From: Lujinxingia vulgaris
GTDB lineage: Bacteria > Myxococcota_A > Bradymonadia > Bradymonadales > Bradymonadaceae
Assembly: GCF_007997005.1 (NCBI RefSeq)
Contig: NZ_VOSL01000023.1
Coordinates: 1 to 64,000 of the forward strand
DNA length: 64,000 nt
Direction of reading: 5' to 3'
Shown here in pieces: positions 39,193 through 48,969 of this stretch (positions within the stretch are counted from its first letter, which is position 1; each line of letters opens with the position of its first letter). Made by a program: the position numbers and the translations under genes. Under the pieces are notes generated by a model. That model searched no databases, was not told the origin of the DNA, and saw only the letters and a program-made list of their open reading frames with translations.

Positions 39193-41514
39193 TCAGCGGT
39201 AACGCCGTGTCTTCAAAAACGCAAAACTCAGCGACGTCAGGATGATGACCAGGGTCACCGTCACCAGCACCCCCATGCTCTCCGGCAGGCTGGTACGGCG
39301 CCTGGGGACCTCACCGGCAAACACCCGCCCGGCCTCATTCAACGCCATCCCTCGCTGACGCACCTGAAGGTCCAACGCCCGATCGGCCCGCAGCCCGGCG
39401 TTGCCCGGCCAGACCAGCGGATGGCGCACAATCGCGGCCCCGGGCTCCTCGGGCCGTCGCACCCGAATCAGCTCACTGGCGTGCGGAAGATCGCTGATGA
39501 GCAGCATCTCCTCCCCATCAAACCCCAGCCCGGTGATCTCGCCACCGGACCAGGGGCCGCTGACCGTCACCCAACTCTGCGCCTGGTCACGACTCAACGC
39601 CACACGGCCGCCGTGGACCATCACCAGGGTCGTCGTCTCCCGCCAGGGGATCTGGGCCAGCCTCAAGGGCGCCTCCGCCTCATTCTCCATAAAGGAGTAG
39701 AGCGACTGCCAGGTCTCCCCACCATCGCCCGAGCGCCAGAGCTGCGTGGGTCGGTTGGGGTTGAGCGGGCGCGAGACCATGTAGGTGCGACCGTCGCGAT
39801 CCAGCACCACAGCGCTGACCACCGAGCCCTCCAGCGCGCTTCGGAACGCCTCGCCCAGCCGGGCCCGACGCCAGGACTCCCCGCCGTCGTTGGAGAGCAG
39901 CGGGCCGTGCTGGTGCGACCACGCATGAAGTTGTTGCCCGCCCGGGCGCGCGGCCAGCGCCACAATGGCCGCCGCCGGAAGCTCCACCCCGTCCAGGTGC
40001 ACCGGCCGAAAGATCACATCATCGGCGCGTCCCAGAGGCGCGGCTTCGGAGCTGCGCACCTGCCCGTTGAGATCGTGCACCAGCACGCTGCCGCCGAGCG
40101 TCCCGCTGATAAGCTGGTCGCTGCGCGGGTTGACCATCACCGCGCTGGTCGCCCGGTCGTGAACCTGCTGCCAGCGCTCCTCGCCAGCGCTTACCAGCCG
40201 GCGAAACAAACCGGCGTCGGTCCCCACCAGCATCTGCCCACGCGCGTCAAACCCCACCGCGTACGTGCGCGCGCCGTTGAGCCCTTCGTTGATCGGATCC
40301 CAGCTCTTGCCACCATCCTCGCTGCGCAGCACCCCCTGGCCCCGGGTGGCCGCCCAGATCACATCCTCACTGGCGCCGGCGCTCAGGTGGGTGATGCCGC
40401 GTCCGTCCGGATCGCGTTCCCGGGTCTCCTCCCAGGTCACGCCGGCGTCTTCACTGCGCCAGATGGTGCCGCGATCACCGGCGATCAGGAGCACATAGCC
40501 CGCTGCGGCGTCTTCGTCGGGTCGAAGGAGCATCGCGCTGTTGCCCTGGGGCTCCAGCGAGTGCCGCACGACTTCGACCGGCTCCCACAACTCCCCGACG
40601 CTGCTGTTACGGTACAGTCGGGCGCGGTCCAGCAGATAGATCTCCTGCTGATCGGGGCTGCTCACCAGCGCCCGGTCAATCGCCGCCACACTGCTGGTGA
40701 GCATCCAGGCATCAGCACCCGCTTCGCGTCGGTAGATCAGCAAACGGTCGCGCAGCACTGTTAGCAGCTCGTAGGGTCGATCTTCGGTCGCCGGCAGGTA
40801 GTTGCGTAACGTCGCCGGCAAGAGCTCCACTCGCCCCTCTTCCCCTTCAAAATCAACACCGCCCAGGCTGATGCGCTGCCAGCCCCGGGCGCTGACCTCG
40901 CCATCGGACTCCGGCGACCAGCGCCACAGCCCACGCCCATCGGTCAGGTAGACCTGACCATCATCTGGCGAGAGCAGCCGAAGAAGGGGCGCGGTATCGG
41001 CGCGCATAACCCGAAGCGTCTCATTGAGAGCCTCCGGCACCGGCGCGTTGAGCCAACTTCTCCCCAGATCCCTGCTGTAAAGTAGACGCGTGGGCTGATT
41101 GGCTGCGGGCACCGCCACCAGCCACACCAACCCGCCCGATGAGGCCACATAATCGGAGGCCTGGTATTGCCCGCGCCGCATCCCCGCCCAGACCCCGTCA
41201 AAGAGGTCGAGCCCCGCACTGTTAACACGCCGGGGCCAGCGCCCCTCAAAACGGCTCCACCCCGGATCGTCGAGGCCGCGGACAAAGAGCGCATCATCAC
41301 CCACCGCCGCGATCGTCGCCTCATCACCTTCGCCCACGCGCACCACCGCCGCCACCGCGCCCCCGGGTGGCACCCCGACCTCACTGAGCCCCACCCGGGT
41401 CTGCTCGGTGGTACACGCCGGCGCCATCAGCGCCAGCGCGACCGCGCTCAACATCCACGCGAGCCCCCACCCGGGGCGCCCACGCGACTTACGCTCCGAA
41501 CCGCCGACGGTCAT
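39193..41514 (-). CDS. BNR/Asp-box repeat protein with C-terminal membrane anchor
   Basis: A 773-residue exported protein. A signal peptide with a lipobox-like APAC is followed by a long beta-propeller region with Asp-box motifs (SRDLGRSW, SEDAGVTW, SEDGGKSW, SNDGGESW, SGDGGETW, SRDQAQSW), as in sialidases and sortilin-type proteins. Near the C-terminus is one hydrophobic helix followed by a short basic tail (KTRRYR). The repeats form one or two propellers that bind ligands; no sialidase catalytic residues were seen. The start overlaps the stop of the OmpA-family gene (ATGA), so the two are coupled. Confidence 0.8.
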   Translation of the reverse strand: MTVGGSERKSRGRPGWGLAWMLSAVALALMAPACTTEQTRVGLSEVGVPPGGAVAAVVRVGEGDEATIAAVGDDALFVRGLDDPGWSRFEGRWPRRVNSAGLDLFDGVWAGMRRGQYQASDYVASSGGLVWLVAVPAANQPTRLLYSRDLGRSWLNAPVPEALNETLRVMRADTAPLLRLLSPDDGQVYLTDGRGLWRWSPESDGEVSARGWQRISLGGVDFEGEEGRVELLPATLRNYLPATEDRPYELLTVLRDRLLIYRREAGADAWMLTSSVAAIDRALVSSPDQQEIYLLDRARLYRNSSVGELWEPVEVVRHSLEPQGNSAMLLRPDEDAAAGYVLLIAGDRGTIWRSEDAGVTWEETRERDPDGRGITHLSAGASEDVIWAATRGQGVLRSEDGGKSWDPINEGLNGARTYAVGFDARGQMLVGTDAGLFRRLVSAGEERWQQVHDRATSAVMVNPRSDQLISGTLGGSVLVHDLNGQVRSSEAAPLGRADDVIFRPVHLDGVELPAAAIVALAARPGGQQLHAWSHQHGPLLSNDGGESWRRARLGEAFRSALEGSVVSAVVLDRDGRTYMVSRPLNPNRPTQLWRSGDGGETWQSLYSFMENEAEAPLRLAQIPWRETTTLVMVHGGRVALSRDQAQSWVTVSGPWSGGEITGLGFDGEEMLLISDLPHASELIRVRRPEEPGAAIVRHPLVWPGNAGLRADRALDLQVRQRGMALNEAGRVFAGEVPRRRTSLPESMGVLVTVTLVIILTSLSFAFLKTRRYR

Positions 41515-43070
41515 TCGTCTCCCATCTCCAGGATATTGAACTCCACGCGTCGGTTCAGCGCGCGCCCTTCGGCGGTGCCGTTGTCGGCCACCGGCCGCGC
41601 CTGGCCGTAGCCCACCGCTTCCAGCCGATCTGCAGCCACACCACGCTCCACCAGGTAGGCTTTGACCGAGTCGGCGCGATCCTGACTCAACGCCAGGTTG
41701 CGATCGGCGCGCCCCACGCTGTCGGTGTGGCCCTCGACCCGCACGAGCTCGATGGCGGGGATGCGCACCATCAAATCGGCCACGTCATCGAGGATGCCAA
41801 AGCTCTCCTGTGCGATGTTGGCGCTGCCCGTCTCAAAGTTGACCTGCTCGGTGATGATGATCGCGCCCTGGCGCACCATCGCGCGCTCCGGGTTGATACG
41901 CGGCGGCTCGGGCTCGGGCACAGGCGGCGGCACCGGGCGCTTACGCTCAATCACCGGCTCGTCGAGCAACGCCGTTTGCTCCTCCAGATCGGGCTCCGGC
42001 TCAAGTTCCGGGCAGTCTTCACGCTCCAACCTCAGGCGGCGACCACGCTGATCGAGGTATTGCGGATCGCAGGGGTCGATCTCCGCGCGGAAGTTGGGGC
42101 TGGCGTAATCCACGCCCCACCAGCCGCCGGTGACCCACTGCCCACCGATGCCAAAGAAGACACGCCAGTCCGGCGAGCCGATGCCTTCGCTGAGCCCCGC
42201 GCCCAGACCGCCGGTGGCCGTCCACCCCTCGGCGACACGGTAGCGAAGTGCCCCCATGATCTCGGCCGGCACTTCCCCGGGCGCGATGCCACGCAGAGGC
42301 TCCTCTTTGCTGGCCACGCCCACCGCCCCGCTGATCTCCGCCAGCACGTCGAGTCGGTCCGTCAAAAAAGGCGCATGCGCCGCAAGGCCCCACAGGATCT
42401 CATTGCCAATCACGTTCTGCCGAATGATGCGCTGGCCGGGGCGATAACGAAACCCCAGGTTGGCGCCCAGCCGAACGCTGTCGAAGACCACGTAATCCGC
42501 CGCCACGAGAGCTTCGGCTCCCACACCGCCGTCGCCGGCCAACGCGTCGTCGTTGCCCACCGGGATCGAGAGGCCACCGATCACCGCCAGGCCCACCTGC
42601 GACTCATCCAGCCCCAGCACCTGATACTTCGCCGTGAGCCGCCAGTCGTTGAGCGCGCTGCGCGTGAGGTTGTCGGTGCTCGAGGCGCCGGGCGGAAGCA
42701 GCGGCTGCAGCTCTTCGCTACGCTGGAGCACCGTCCAGGGCAGTAAAAGTCCGACCTCGGCGCGATCCCACAGACCCACACTCCCCATGATGTCGAGCTG
42801 GGTCTGGTAAGCCAGCGTGCGCTGCTCCGGCGAGTCGATCGCGGCGATCTGCACCGGATCATCGGCGTAGTTAAAGAACCCGCCCACCTGCCATTGCAAA
42901 TGGGGCGCGACGGCGCTGCCAAACACGCTCAGGTAGTCTCCCACGCCCGGCGCAGGCCGAAAGCGCTGCACCTGAAGCTCAGGCAACTCCGTGACCTCCT
43001 GGGCCCCGACCGGCGCCGCAGCGCCCATCGCCCCCACCAAAAGCATCCACCCTACCCAGCGCTTGTTCAT
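41511..43070 (-). CDS. OmpA-family outer-membrane protein
   Basis: A 519-residue protein. It has a signal peptide (cleavage near GAQ-EV), a beta-barrel-like region (about 30-330), a Pro/Glu-rich linker (about 340-390), and a C-terminal OmpA peptidoglycan-binding domain (NFETGSANI, GHTDSVGRADRN, YGQARPVADN). It should link the outer membrane to the cell wall. The start at 43070 has GGAGG 7 bases upstream; an earlier in-frame start would spoil the signal peptide. It follows the giant TPR gene by 66 bases. Confidence 0.93.
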   Translation of the reverse strand: MNKRWVGWMLLVGAMGAAAPVGAQEVTELPELQVQRFRPAPGVGDYLSVFGSAVAPHLQWQVGGFFNYADDPVQIAAIDSPEQRTLAYQTQLDIMGSVGLWDRAEVGLLLPWTVLQRSEELQPLLPPGASSTDNLTRSALNDWRLTAKYQVLGLDESQVGLAVIGGLSIPVGNDDALAGDGGVGAEALVAADYVVFDSVRLGANLGFRYRPGQRIIRQNVIGNEILWGLAAHAPFLTDRLDVLAEISGAVGVASKEEPLRGIAPGEVPAEIMGALRYRVAEGWTATGGLGAGLSEGIGSPDWRVFFGIGGQWVTGGWWGVDYASPNFRAEIDPCDPQYLDQRGRRLRLEREDCPELEPEPDLEEQTALLDEPVIERKRPVPPPVPEPEPPRINPERAMVRQGAIIITEQVNFETGSANIAQESFGILDDVADLMVRIPAIELVRVEGHTDSVGRADRNLALSQDRADSVKAYLVERGVAADRLEAVGYGQARPVADNGTAEGRALNRRVEFNILEMGDE

Positions 43071-43136
43071 GCGCGAACCTCCCACATTGACACACATCGA
43101 AGAGAAAACGCCACGCTACCACGAGTCTGCTCAGAT

Positions 43137-46100
43137 CTACACATCATCGCCACCGGCCTGCAGGGCCTTGAGCGCACGCCGAACCTCATCGAGGTTCTCC
43201 GGCACAGGGTCGCGCCCTTCGACCAGCGCGACCGCCTCGGCGTAGAGCGCCCGGGCGGTGGCATCATCTTGAAGATGGTGCTGATGCAGCCCGGCGGCCT
43301 CCACCAGCGCCTCAAAACGTTGGCCGGCGTCGAGCAGCATCACCGCGTAAGCCTCGAGATCGGCGGCCAGATCGGCCCACTGCTCCGCGGCGCGGTTCAG
43401 CGCGATGCGCCGCTCGAGCGCCTCCACATGCTCGGGCCACAACCCGAACGCCAGGCCCCAGAGGCGGCGCGCGGCCTCGGGACGCTCGATATGCGTCTCG
43501 ACGATATGCGCCGCATCCGCCACGATCTGACTGGCGGGCACGCGCAGCGCCACCGCCACCTCGTCGGCTTTCAGCCGCATCATCTCCTTGATGCTCAAGC
43601 CCTGAGGCTTGCCAAGCAAGAGCCCCAGCTCGCGGGCCAGGCTCTCCACATAGCCCTTCCAGTCGTCCAGCGCGGCCTGACAGGATTTGACACCCTCCAG
43701 CGCCATCGCGTCACCAGGCGCGGCCTTGAGCACGCGCTCATAATGGGTGCGGGCGTCTTTGGGGTTGTCGAGCTTATGCAGGAGAAGTTCGGCGAGCTCC
43801 CGCTCGGTCTCCACGGCGTCAATGCCGCCGCCGGCGACCTGCACGACGACCTCAAGGTGGCGCGCCGCCTGGGTCCACGACTGGGCGTCGAGCGCCATAT
43901 CGGCCAGCAGGCGATGCGCGGCCTCATGGCGCGGATCGCCCTCCAGGACCTGATGCAGCCACACGCTGGCGGCCTCGGCGTCGGCGCGCTCATCCCAGAT
44001 CAGCTGAGCGATAAGCAGCCGGTAGGTCGTGGCCATCTCGCTCGACTCGGCAGCCTCCAGGCGCGTCTCCAGCAGGCGCAGGCGCGCGCCGACGTCGCCC
44101 TCCTCTTCGTAGATGGCCTCCAGCGCGTTGACCACGCCCACCGACTTGCCCAGGCCTTGCGGGTCGGCATCCCGCACCGCCTCGAGATGACGTCGCGCCC
44201 CCACCGGATCTTCGAGTTCATAGTAGAGCAGCTCGCCAAGCTCCCGCTGCAGGCCCAGCCGACGCGCGCTCCCCAACAGCTCGCCACCATCGGCCTGCGT
44301 CAGCTCCAGCACGATCTCCAGTGCGCCGGCGACCCGCGACGGGTCATCGCTGAGACGCGCCTCCTCCAGCTCATTGAGCGCGAGCTGCGCCGGATGCACA
44401 TGCGGCGAGGTCGTCGGGGCCAGATCCGGCGCGGTCTTCCGCAGATCGTCGGAGGGGAACATCTCCGAGGGGGCCTCCGGCGCGGGCGCCTCCTCCCCCC
44501 GGGCGGCTTGCGACGCCGGCGCTCCGTCCGATCGCGGCTGCGCCGGCGGCGGCACGACCACCTTGCGGGTATCGCCCTCACCCGACGCCTCCCGGCGCAC
44601 GCCCTTGAGCACCTTGCCCAGCGCGCTCCCGTCGTCGACCTGATCGGCCCTGGGGAGCTTCGCCGGACGCTTGAGCATCGACTCAAAGCGCTGGCGAAAA
44701 CGCCCAACCTCATCCTCACCGCGCGCCGCGGGCCCTGGCGTAGGCGCCGCAGCTTCTGGCGAGGGCGCGGCGCGCTCGGGCGCTTCAGTCGACCTCTCGG
44801 GTTCATTGAGCGCTCCGGCCCCCAAGACCTCCTCAAAGCCCGGTCCGGTGAGGCTGTCGAGCATCGCGTCGAGTCGACGATCAACGCCCTCGGAGACCGC
44901 GCCGTCCTCGTCGTCGCTTTGGAGCGCGCGCGCGCGCTCCCGGGCCTCGGCCGCCGCGGCGCGATCACCACGCTCCTCAGCCAGCATCGCGATGCGCAGC
45001 AAGATCTCTCGCCGCGCCCCCTGGGCGGTCTCAATCTCGGCCAGGCGAATGAGCACATTCTCCAGCAACCGCCCGACCTTCTGCGCGCCGATCGGCGCCG
45101 GCGCTTCGCTGCCCTCGGCGTCGACCAGCGCCGCCAGCGCTTCGGCCGCCCCCTGAAGGCTGACGCGCTCGGCCGGCATCAGCTGCACCGCCTGCAGATA
45201 TGCCCTGGCGGCGGCGTCCCACTGCTCGGCCATGGCGCAGGCCTGGCCCAGAGCCACACCCAACTCCCAGCGGGTCTGGCGCTCGGTGGCCTGCGACAAG
45301 AGCTCATCGAGCGCCTCACGCAGCGTCTCGTAGCGCCGATGGCGCGTAAGCAGCTCAATAAGGGTCGCCCGGAGCTCGGGATCCTCGGGTTGAAGCGCCA
45401 GGGCCGCCCGGAGCTGCTCCTGGGCATCTTCCACAAGCCCCAGCGAGCTGTAGAGCTGCGCGAGCTCTTCCAAAAGCGTCACCGACTGCTCCGCGCTCCC
45501 CGCCCCGGCGATCAGCTGCCGGTAGAGCGCAATGAGCTCTTCGGGCTGCCCGGCCTGACGCAAATAGTCGATCATCCAGTGACGCGCGCCTTCATCCTGC
45601 GCGTCGATCTCCAGCACCCGCCGCATATGGCTGGCGGCCGCCTCCAGGCGCCGCCGACGCTCATAAATCTCACCCAGGCGTCGATGCGTTCCCAGCAGCG
45701 CCCGCGCGCGCTCCGCCTCATCGTCGGTGCCCCGCGCCAGCTCATACGCCCGCTCGCGCATCGGCAAAAGCTCGGTCAGGTAATCGGTGGCCTCCTCGTC
45801 GCGCTCCAGCACCTCACACATCGCGCCGGCCCACTCCAGTTGCTCGGCGCGCTCCTGCGGAAGATCCCCGTCGGCGCTGGCCGAAAGACTCAACGCGCGC
45901 CGCATGCTCAAGAGCGCCTGGCTGGCGTCCTCCAGCTCCTCAAACCAGATCTGCCCCACCCGCTGGTAGAGCCGGCTGGCGCGCGCGTGCTCCCCATCGG
46001 CCTGCGCCGCCCGCGCCGCCGACCCAAAGGCCTTGAGCGCCCGCAGCGGCTCCCCTCCCAGCACGTAGCTCTCGCCAAGGGTGTGCAGCGCGTCGAGCTC

Positions 46101-47534
46101 GGTGGGATCCAGGCGCAACACCCGCTCCAGATACATGCGCGACTCGGCCAGGTCCCCCTGCCGATCCATCAGATGCCGCGCCAACTTCAGGTAGGTCGCC
46201 TTCAACGTCTGGCGATCGCTGTAGACGCCGGTCAAGCGCTTGAGCGCCTCCTCCAGTCCGGCGCGCTCACCGGTGCGCTCATACACCTGACTCAAGAGCT
46301 CCAGCGCCGGGCGGTTGCGCGGATCCAGGCGCAGCACCTCCCGCAGACGCTGCGCGCAGCGCTCCGGCTCATCGGCCGCCAGGCGACGGGCGATCGCGAG
46401 CTCGCAGAGCACCCAGTCGCGCGTGTCCTGCCGCTGACGCAACACCTTCGAGAGCGCCTCATAGGCCTCCATCACCCGCGCATCATCTCGGCCCGCAGCA
46501 ATCGCCAGCGAAGGCGCCACCAGCGCTGCCGCCAGATTCTGGTCATCCTCCTGAACCAGCTCGCGACGCAGCGACTCCGCCTCGGCCAGGTGCGCCGGTG
46601 TCGGATCGGCCACCAGGCAATCGAGCTGACGGGTCACAAGTTCGGGATGCAGCCCGTACAGATCCCGATAACTCCCCAGGAGCGCGATGGCCTGGCGCAC
46701 CTGCCCGTCAAAGAGCGCCTGATCGGCATGCGAGAAGAGCTCCTTGGCCTCATACGACGCCAACGCCCGCGCCCCCTCCCCGCTGGCGACAAGCCCTCCC
46801 TTCCCGCGCGACCCCACCGGCGCGTCCTCCGAGACCGCCCGCACCGTCAGCACGCCCGGCCGAATCCGTGCGCTCTCCAGCACCACCCCGGAGAGGTTGG
46901 GCAACTTCCACCCTACCCTGGGAAACACGTGCAAAAACAACAACTTAAGCGGCCTGAAAATCACAATATCGCCCGCCAGCCCCACCCTGAAGCTCTTCCC
47001 TCGCCCTGGCGCGCGCAACCCCGGCGCGTTGAGCAGGCTCGAGATCAACTCGTAGGCCACCAGGCGCGCCGGATAGGGCAGCGCCCCGTAGGCCCGGTAG
47101 TCGTAGAGCGAGAGGTGCACCTCATCGGCCCGCGCCGGCTCCGGCGGAATCAACGCCGCCCGAAAACTCAGGTAGCTGTCCGCCCCGAACGCTTTGAGCC
47201 GAAGGCTGACGTGCGCCGCATCCTCCAGAAAACGCACCTGCAGCTCTTCAAACCCCTCCAGCGTGGCGGCCGCCTCGCTCAAGAGATCGCCCAGCCCCAC
47301 CTCCGAGATCGCAAACTCCGCCTCCCGCACCCAGGCCCGCGTGTGCCGAAAACGATCCAGCCCCGAGCGCGCGTCGAAGGGAAACTTCAGATCCGGGATC
47401 TCCATGCGCAGCGACTCCAGCGTGATCCAGTCGCTGATCGGCTGACGCTCCGCCCACAGGTAGCCACGCCCGAACATAAAGTCGAGCGCCAGCCCCAGCG
47501 GGTTATGTGCGTCCTGTGGCGTGGAGGGTTCCAT
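43137..47534 (-). CDS. Giant TPR-repeat protein
   Basis: A 1465-residue cytoplasmic protein. The first 280 residues are a separate non-repeat domain without a recognised family. From about 290 to 900 and again from about 1080 to 1440 the sequence is a series of TPR-like helical pairs (for example LRLDPRNRPALELLSQVYERTG, with the usual A/L/Y/P spacing). Between them lies a Pro/Ala/Glu-rich linker (about 905-1075). There is no signal peptide. Such proteins act as scaffolds. The gene lies 17 bases after a small TPR-like gene and upstream of the OmpA and BNR genes, which suggests an envelope-related scaffold. The antisense strand is open over the whole gene; this is a codon-bias shadow. Confidence 0.88.
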   Translation of the reverse strand: MEPSTPQDAHNPLGLALDFMFGRGYLWAERQPISDWITLESLRMEIPDLKFPFDARSGLDRFRHTRAWVREAEFAISEVGLGDLLSEAAATLEGFEELQVRFLEDAAHVSLRLKAFGADSYLSFRAALIPPEPARADEVHLSLYDYRAYGALPYPARLVAYELISSLLNAPGLRAPGRGKSFRVGLAGDIVIFRPLKLLFLHVFPRVGWKLPNLSGVVLESARIRPGVLTVRAVSEDAPVGSRGKGGLVASGEGARALASYEAKELFSHADQALFDGQVRQAIALLGSYRDLYGLHPELVTRQLDCLVADPTPAHLAEAESLRRELVQEDDQNLAAALVAPSLAIAAGRDDARVMEAYEALSKVLRQRQDTRDWVLCELAIARRLAADEPERCAQRLREVLRLDPRNRPALELLSQVYERTGERAGLEEALKRLTGVYSDRQTLKATYLKLARHLMDRQGDLAESRMYLERVLRLDPTELDALHTLGESYVLGGEPLRALKAFGSAARAAQADGEHARASRLYQRVGQIWFEELEDASQALLSMRRALSLSASADGDLPQERAEQLEWAGAMCEVLERDEEATDYLTELLPMRERAYELARGTDDEAERARALLGTHRRLGEIYERRRRLEAAASHMRRVLEIDAQDEGARHWMIDYLRQAGQPEELIALYRQLIAGAGSAEQSVTLLEELAQLYSSLGLVEDAQEQLRAALALQPEDPELRATLIELLTRHRRYETLREALDELLSQATERQTRWELGVALGQACAMAEQWDAAARAYLQAVQLMPAERVSLQGAAEALAALVDAEGSEAPAPIGAQKVGRLLENVLIRLAEIETAQGARREILLRIAMLAEERGDRAAAAEARERARALQSDDEDGAVSEGVDRRLDAMLDSLTGPGFEEVLGAGALNEPERSTEAPERAAPSPEAAAPTPGPAARGEDEVGRFRQRFESMLKRPAKLPRADQVDDGSALGKVLKGVRREASGEGDTRKVVVPPPAQPRSDGAPASQAARGEEAPAPEAPSEMFPSDDLRKTAPDLAPTTSPHVHPAQLALNELEEARLSDDPSRVAGALEIVLELTQADGGELLGSARRLGLQRELGELLYYELEDPVGARRHLEAVRDADPQGLGKSVGVVNALEAIYEEEGDVGARLRLLETRLEAAESSEMATTYRLLIAQLIWDERADAEAASVWLHQVLEGDPRHEAAHRLLADMALDAQSWTQAARHLEVVVQVAGGGIDAVETERELAELLLHKLDNPKDARTHYERVLKAAPGDAMALEGVKSCQAALDDWKGYVESLARELGLLLGKPQGLSIKEMMRLKADEVAVALRVPASQIVADAAHIVETHIERPEAARRLWGLAFGLWPEHVEALERRIALNRAAEQWADLAADLEAYAVMLLDAGQRFEALVEAAGLHQHHLQDDATARALYAEAVALVEGRDPVPENLDEVRRALKALQAGGDDV

Positions 47535-47551
47535 CCAGATCGTATCCCAAT

Positions 47552-47992
47552 CTACGTCGTGCCGGCGGGCCCCGGCTCAAGCTGGCTATCGAGCTGCTCC
47601 AGCGCCTCGCGCGCCTTGCGGCGAGTGAGGCGATCATCGCGCGTTATCGCCAGCGCCTCAACCTCCAACCAGGCCAAGCGCCGGATTTCAGCCGGCGCAT
47701 CACCGGTGGCGAGCTTCTTAAACACGCGCATCGCCACACCACTTCGCCCGCGCATCACCTCACAACGCGCCAGCCCGTAGCTGGCCATCGGCCCAAAAGG
47801 TGGCGGAACATGGCGCTGCGCGTGACGAAAGCGATCCGCAGCCCGATCCACATCACCATGCATCAGGGCGGCCACGGCCTCAAAAAATTCGCCACGATCG
47901 CCGCACTCCCCCCCGGCGATACCTCGTTCCAGGAGCTCCAGGTAGACGCGCGTCGAGCGCGCGTCCGCATCTTCTTGCACCGCCTTTGCCAT
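47552..47992 (-). CDS. Small TPR-like protein
   Basis: A 146-residue soluble helical protein with two or three TPR-like helix pairs (EAVAALMHGDVDRAADRFRHA, ARCEVMRGRSGVAMRVFKKL). Two ATG codons lie side by side (47995, 47992); the second is used because GGGAGG lies 5 bases before it. The stop is 17 bases before the giant TPR gene, so they form an operon. Confidence 0.75.
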   Translation of the reverse strand: MAKAVQEDADARSTRVYLELLERGIAGGECGDRGEFFEAVAALMHGDVDRAADRFRHAQRHVPPPFGPMASYGLARCEVMRGRSGVAMRVFKKLATGDAPAEIRRLAWLEVEALAITRDDRLTRRKAREALEQLDSQLEPGPAGTT

Positions 47993-48124
47993 CATGACCT
48001 CCCGATCCGCTGGACGTTGGGTGGCACAGACTGCGGTTCACGACCTGAAAACACGGCATCGAACGCCGGCCCTCGAACCCTGTGTCGAAGCGCGCGTCGC
48101 CTGCGCTTAAGACGACGCGCGATG

Positions 48125-48163
48125 AAAAAAGCGGCGGCGCGTCTCTTCAACGTCACCGCCGCT
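48125..48163 (-). terminator. Terminator after ssb
   Basis: An 8-bp stem (48130-48137 with 48156-48163) followed on the minus strand by TTTTTT. Confidence 0.8.
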
Positions 48164-48216
48164 CCTCGTACCTTGCCCTCACCCCGAAGCCTCAAACCCC
48201 GGGGATCGCCGACCCC

Positions 48217-48657
48217 TTAGAAGGGAATGTCGTCGTCGTTGAAGGACTGATCAAAGCTCGACTCCGCCCCCGACGATCCGCGATCGCTGTCCCCGTAGGA
48301 GGAGGGGCCATCGGAGCGGCCCGCCGAGCTGCCGCCGCTCAAGAACTGCACGGTCTGCGCCACGATCTCGGTGGTGGAGCGCTTGTTGCCGTCGCGATCC
48401 TCCCAGTCACGCGTCTGCATCCGGCCCTCCACAAAGACCTGACGGCCCTTGCTCAGGTACTTGCCGCAGTTCTCGGCCTGCTTGCCGAAGACCACCACGC
48501 GGTGCCACTCGGTGCGCTCCTGCTTGACGCCGGACTTATCCGTCCAGACCTCGTTGGTGGCGATGTTGAAGTTCGCCACGGCCGCGCCGCTCTGGGTGTA
48601 ACGAACCTCCGGATCCGAGCCCAGGTTCCCGATGATCATCGCCTTGTTCAAGCTCAT
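48217..48657 (-). CDS. ssb: Single-stranded DNA-binding protein
   Basis: A 146-residue SSB. The OB fold covers residues 1-108 ([48 protein letters not shown]). A Gly/Ser-rich linker leads to the acidic tip DDDIPF that recruits partner proteins. AAGGAGG lies 6 bases before the ATG. It has its own terminator, so it is probably monocistronic. Confidence 0.98.
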   Translation of the reverse strand: MSLNKAMIIGNLGSDPEVRYTQSGAAVANFNIATNEVWTDKSGVKQERTEWHRVVVFGKQAENCGKYLSKGRQVFVEGRMQTRDWEDRDGNKRSTTEIVAQTVQFLSGGSSAGRSDGPSSYGDSDRGSSGAESSFDQSFNDDDIPF

Positions 48658-48969
48658 AACGTGCCTCCTTAGATATCTGTCGTCGGCCCTTTCGGGCCTC
48701 GCGTTGGCCTGTCATATACCAGCACGCCCGGCTCTCCAAGCGCGCTGGCCCCTGATGCAACCACCAGCCTGGCTGCGACGCCTCCCCACCGAGGGGGCAA
48801 ATGCCTCATAGCGCCGCGACTGGTTTCTCTATTATCGTCGTCTCGCTTCAACCTTTGCCTGCCGCGAGCATTTTTTTGATCGTTTCGACTCGCCAGACCG
48901 GCCAACGTGTCCAGCTTCACCACCTGAACAAATAATGGGTAATTCCGCAAGTGCGGGGGTCCAGCCACC
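48658..48969. other. Intergenic region of 312 bases between ssb and the TPR-GTPase gene
   Basis: It holds both divergent promoters. On the minus strand a weak candidate for ssb is CTTGGA (48740-48735), 16 bases, TATATG (48718-48713), with a small GGCCC-TTTC-GGGCC hairpin in the leader. Near the plus gene there is an AT-rich stretch at about 48925-48945. No gene or repeat was found. Confidence 0.5.

Noticed and set aside
42894-47780. A 1628-codon open frame on the plus strand opposite the giant TPR gene
   Set aside because: Its translation is Arg/His/Leu/Pro-rich without domains, which is the usual shadow of GC-rich codon bias. The minus-strand reading gives regular TPR repeats and ribosome-site support.
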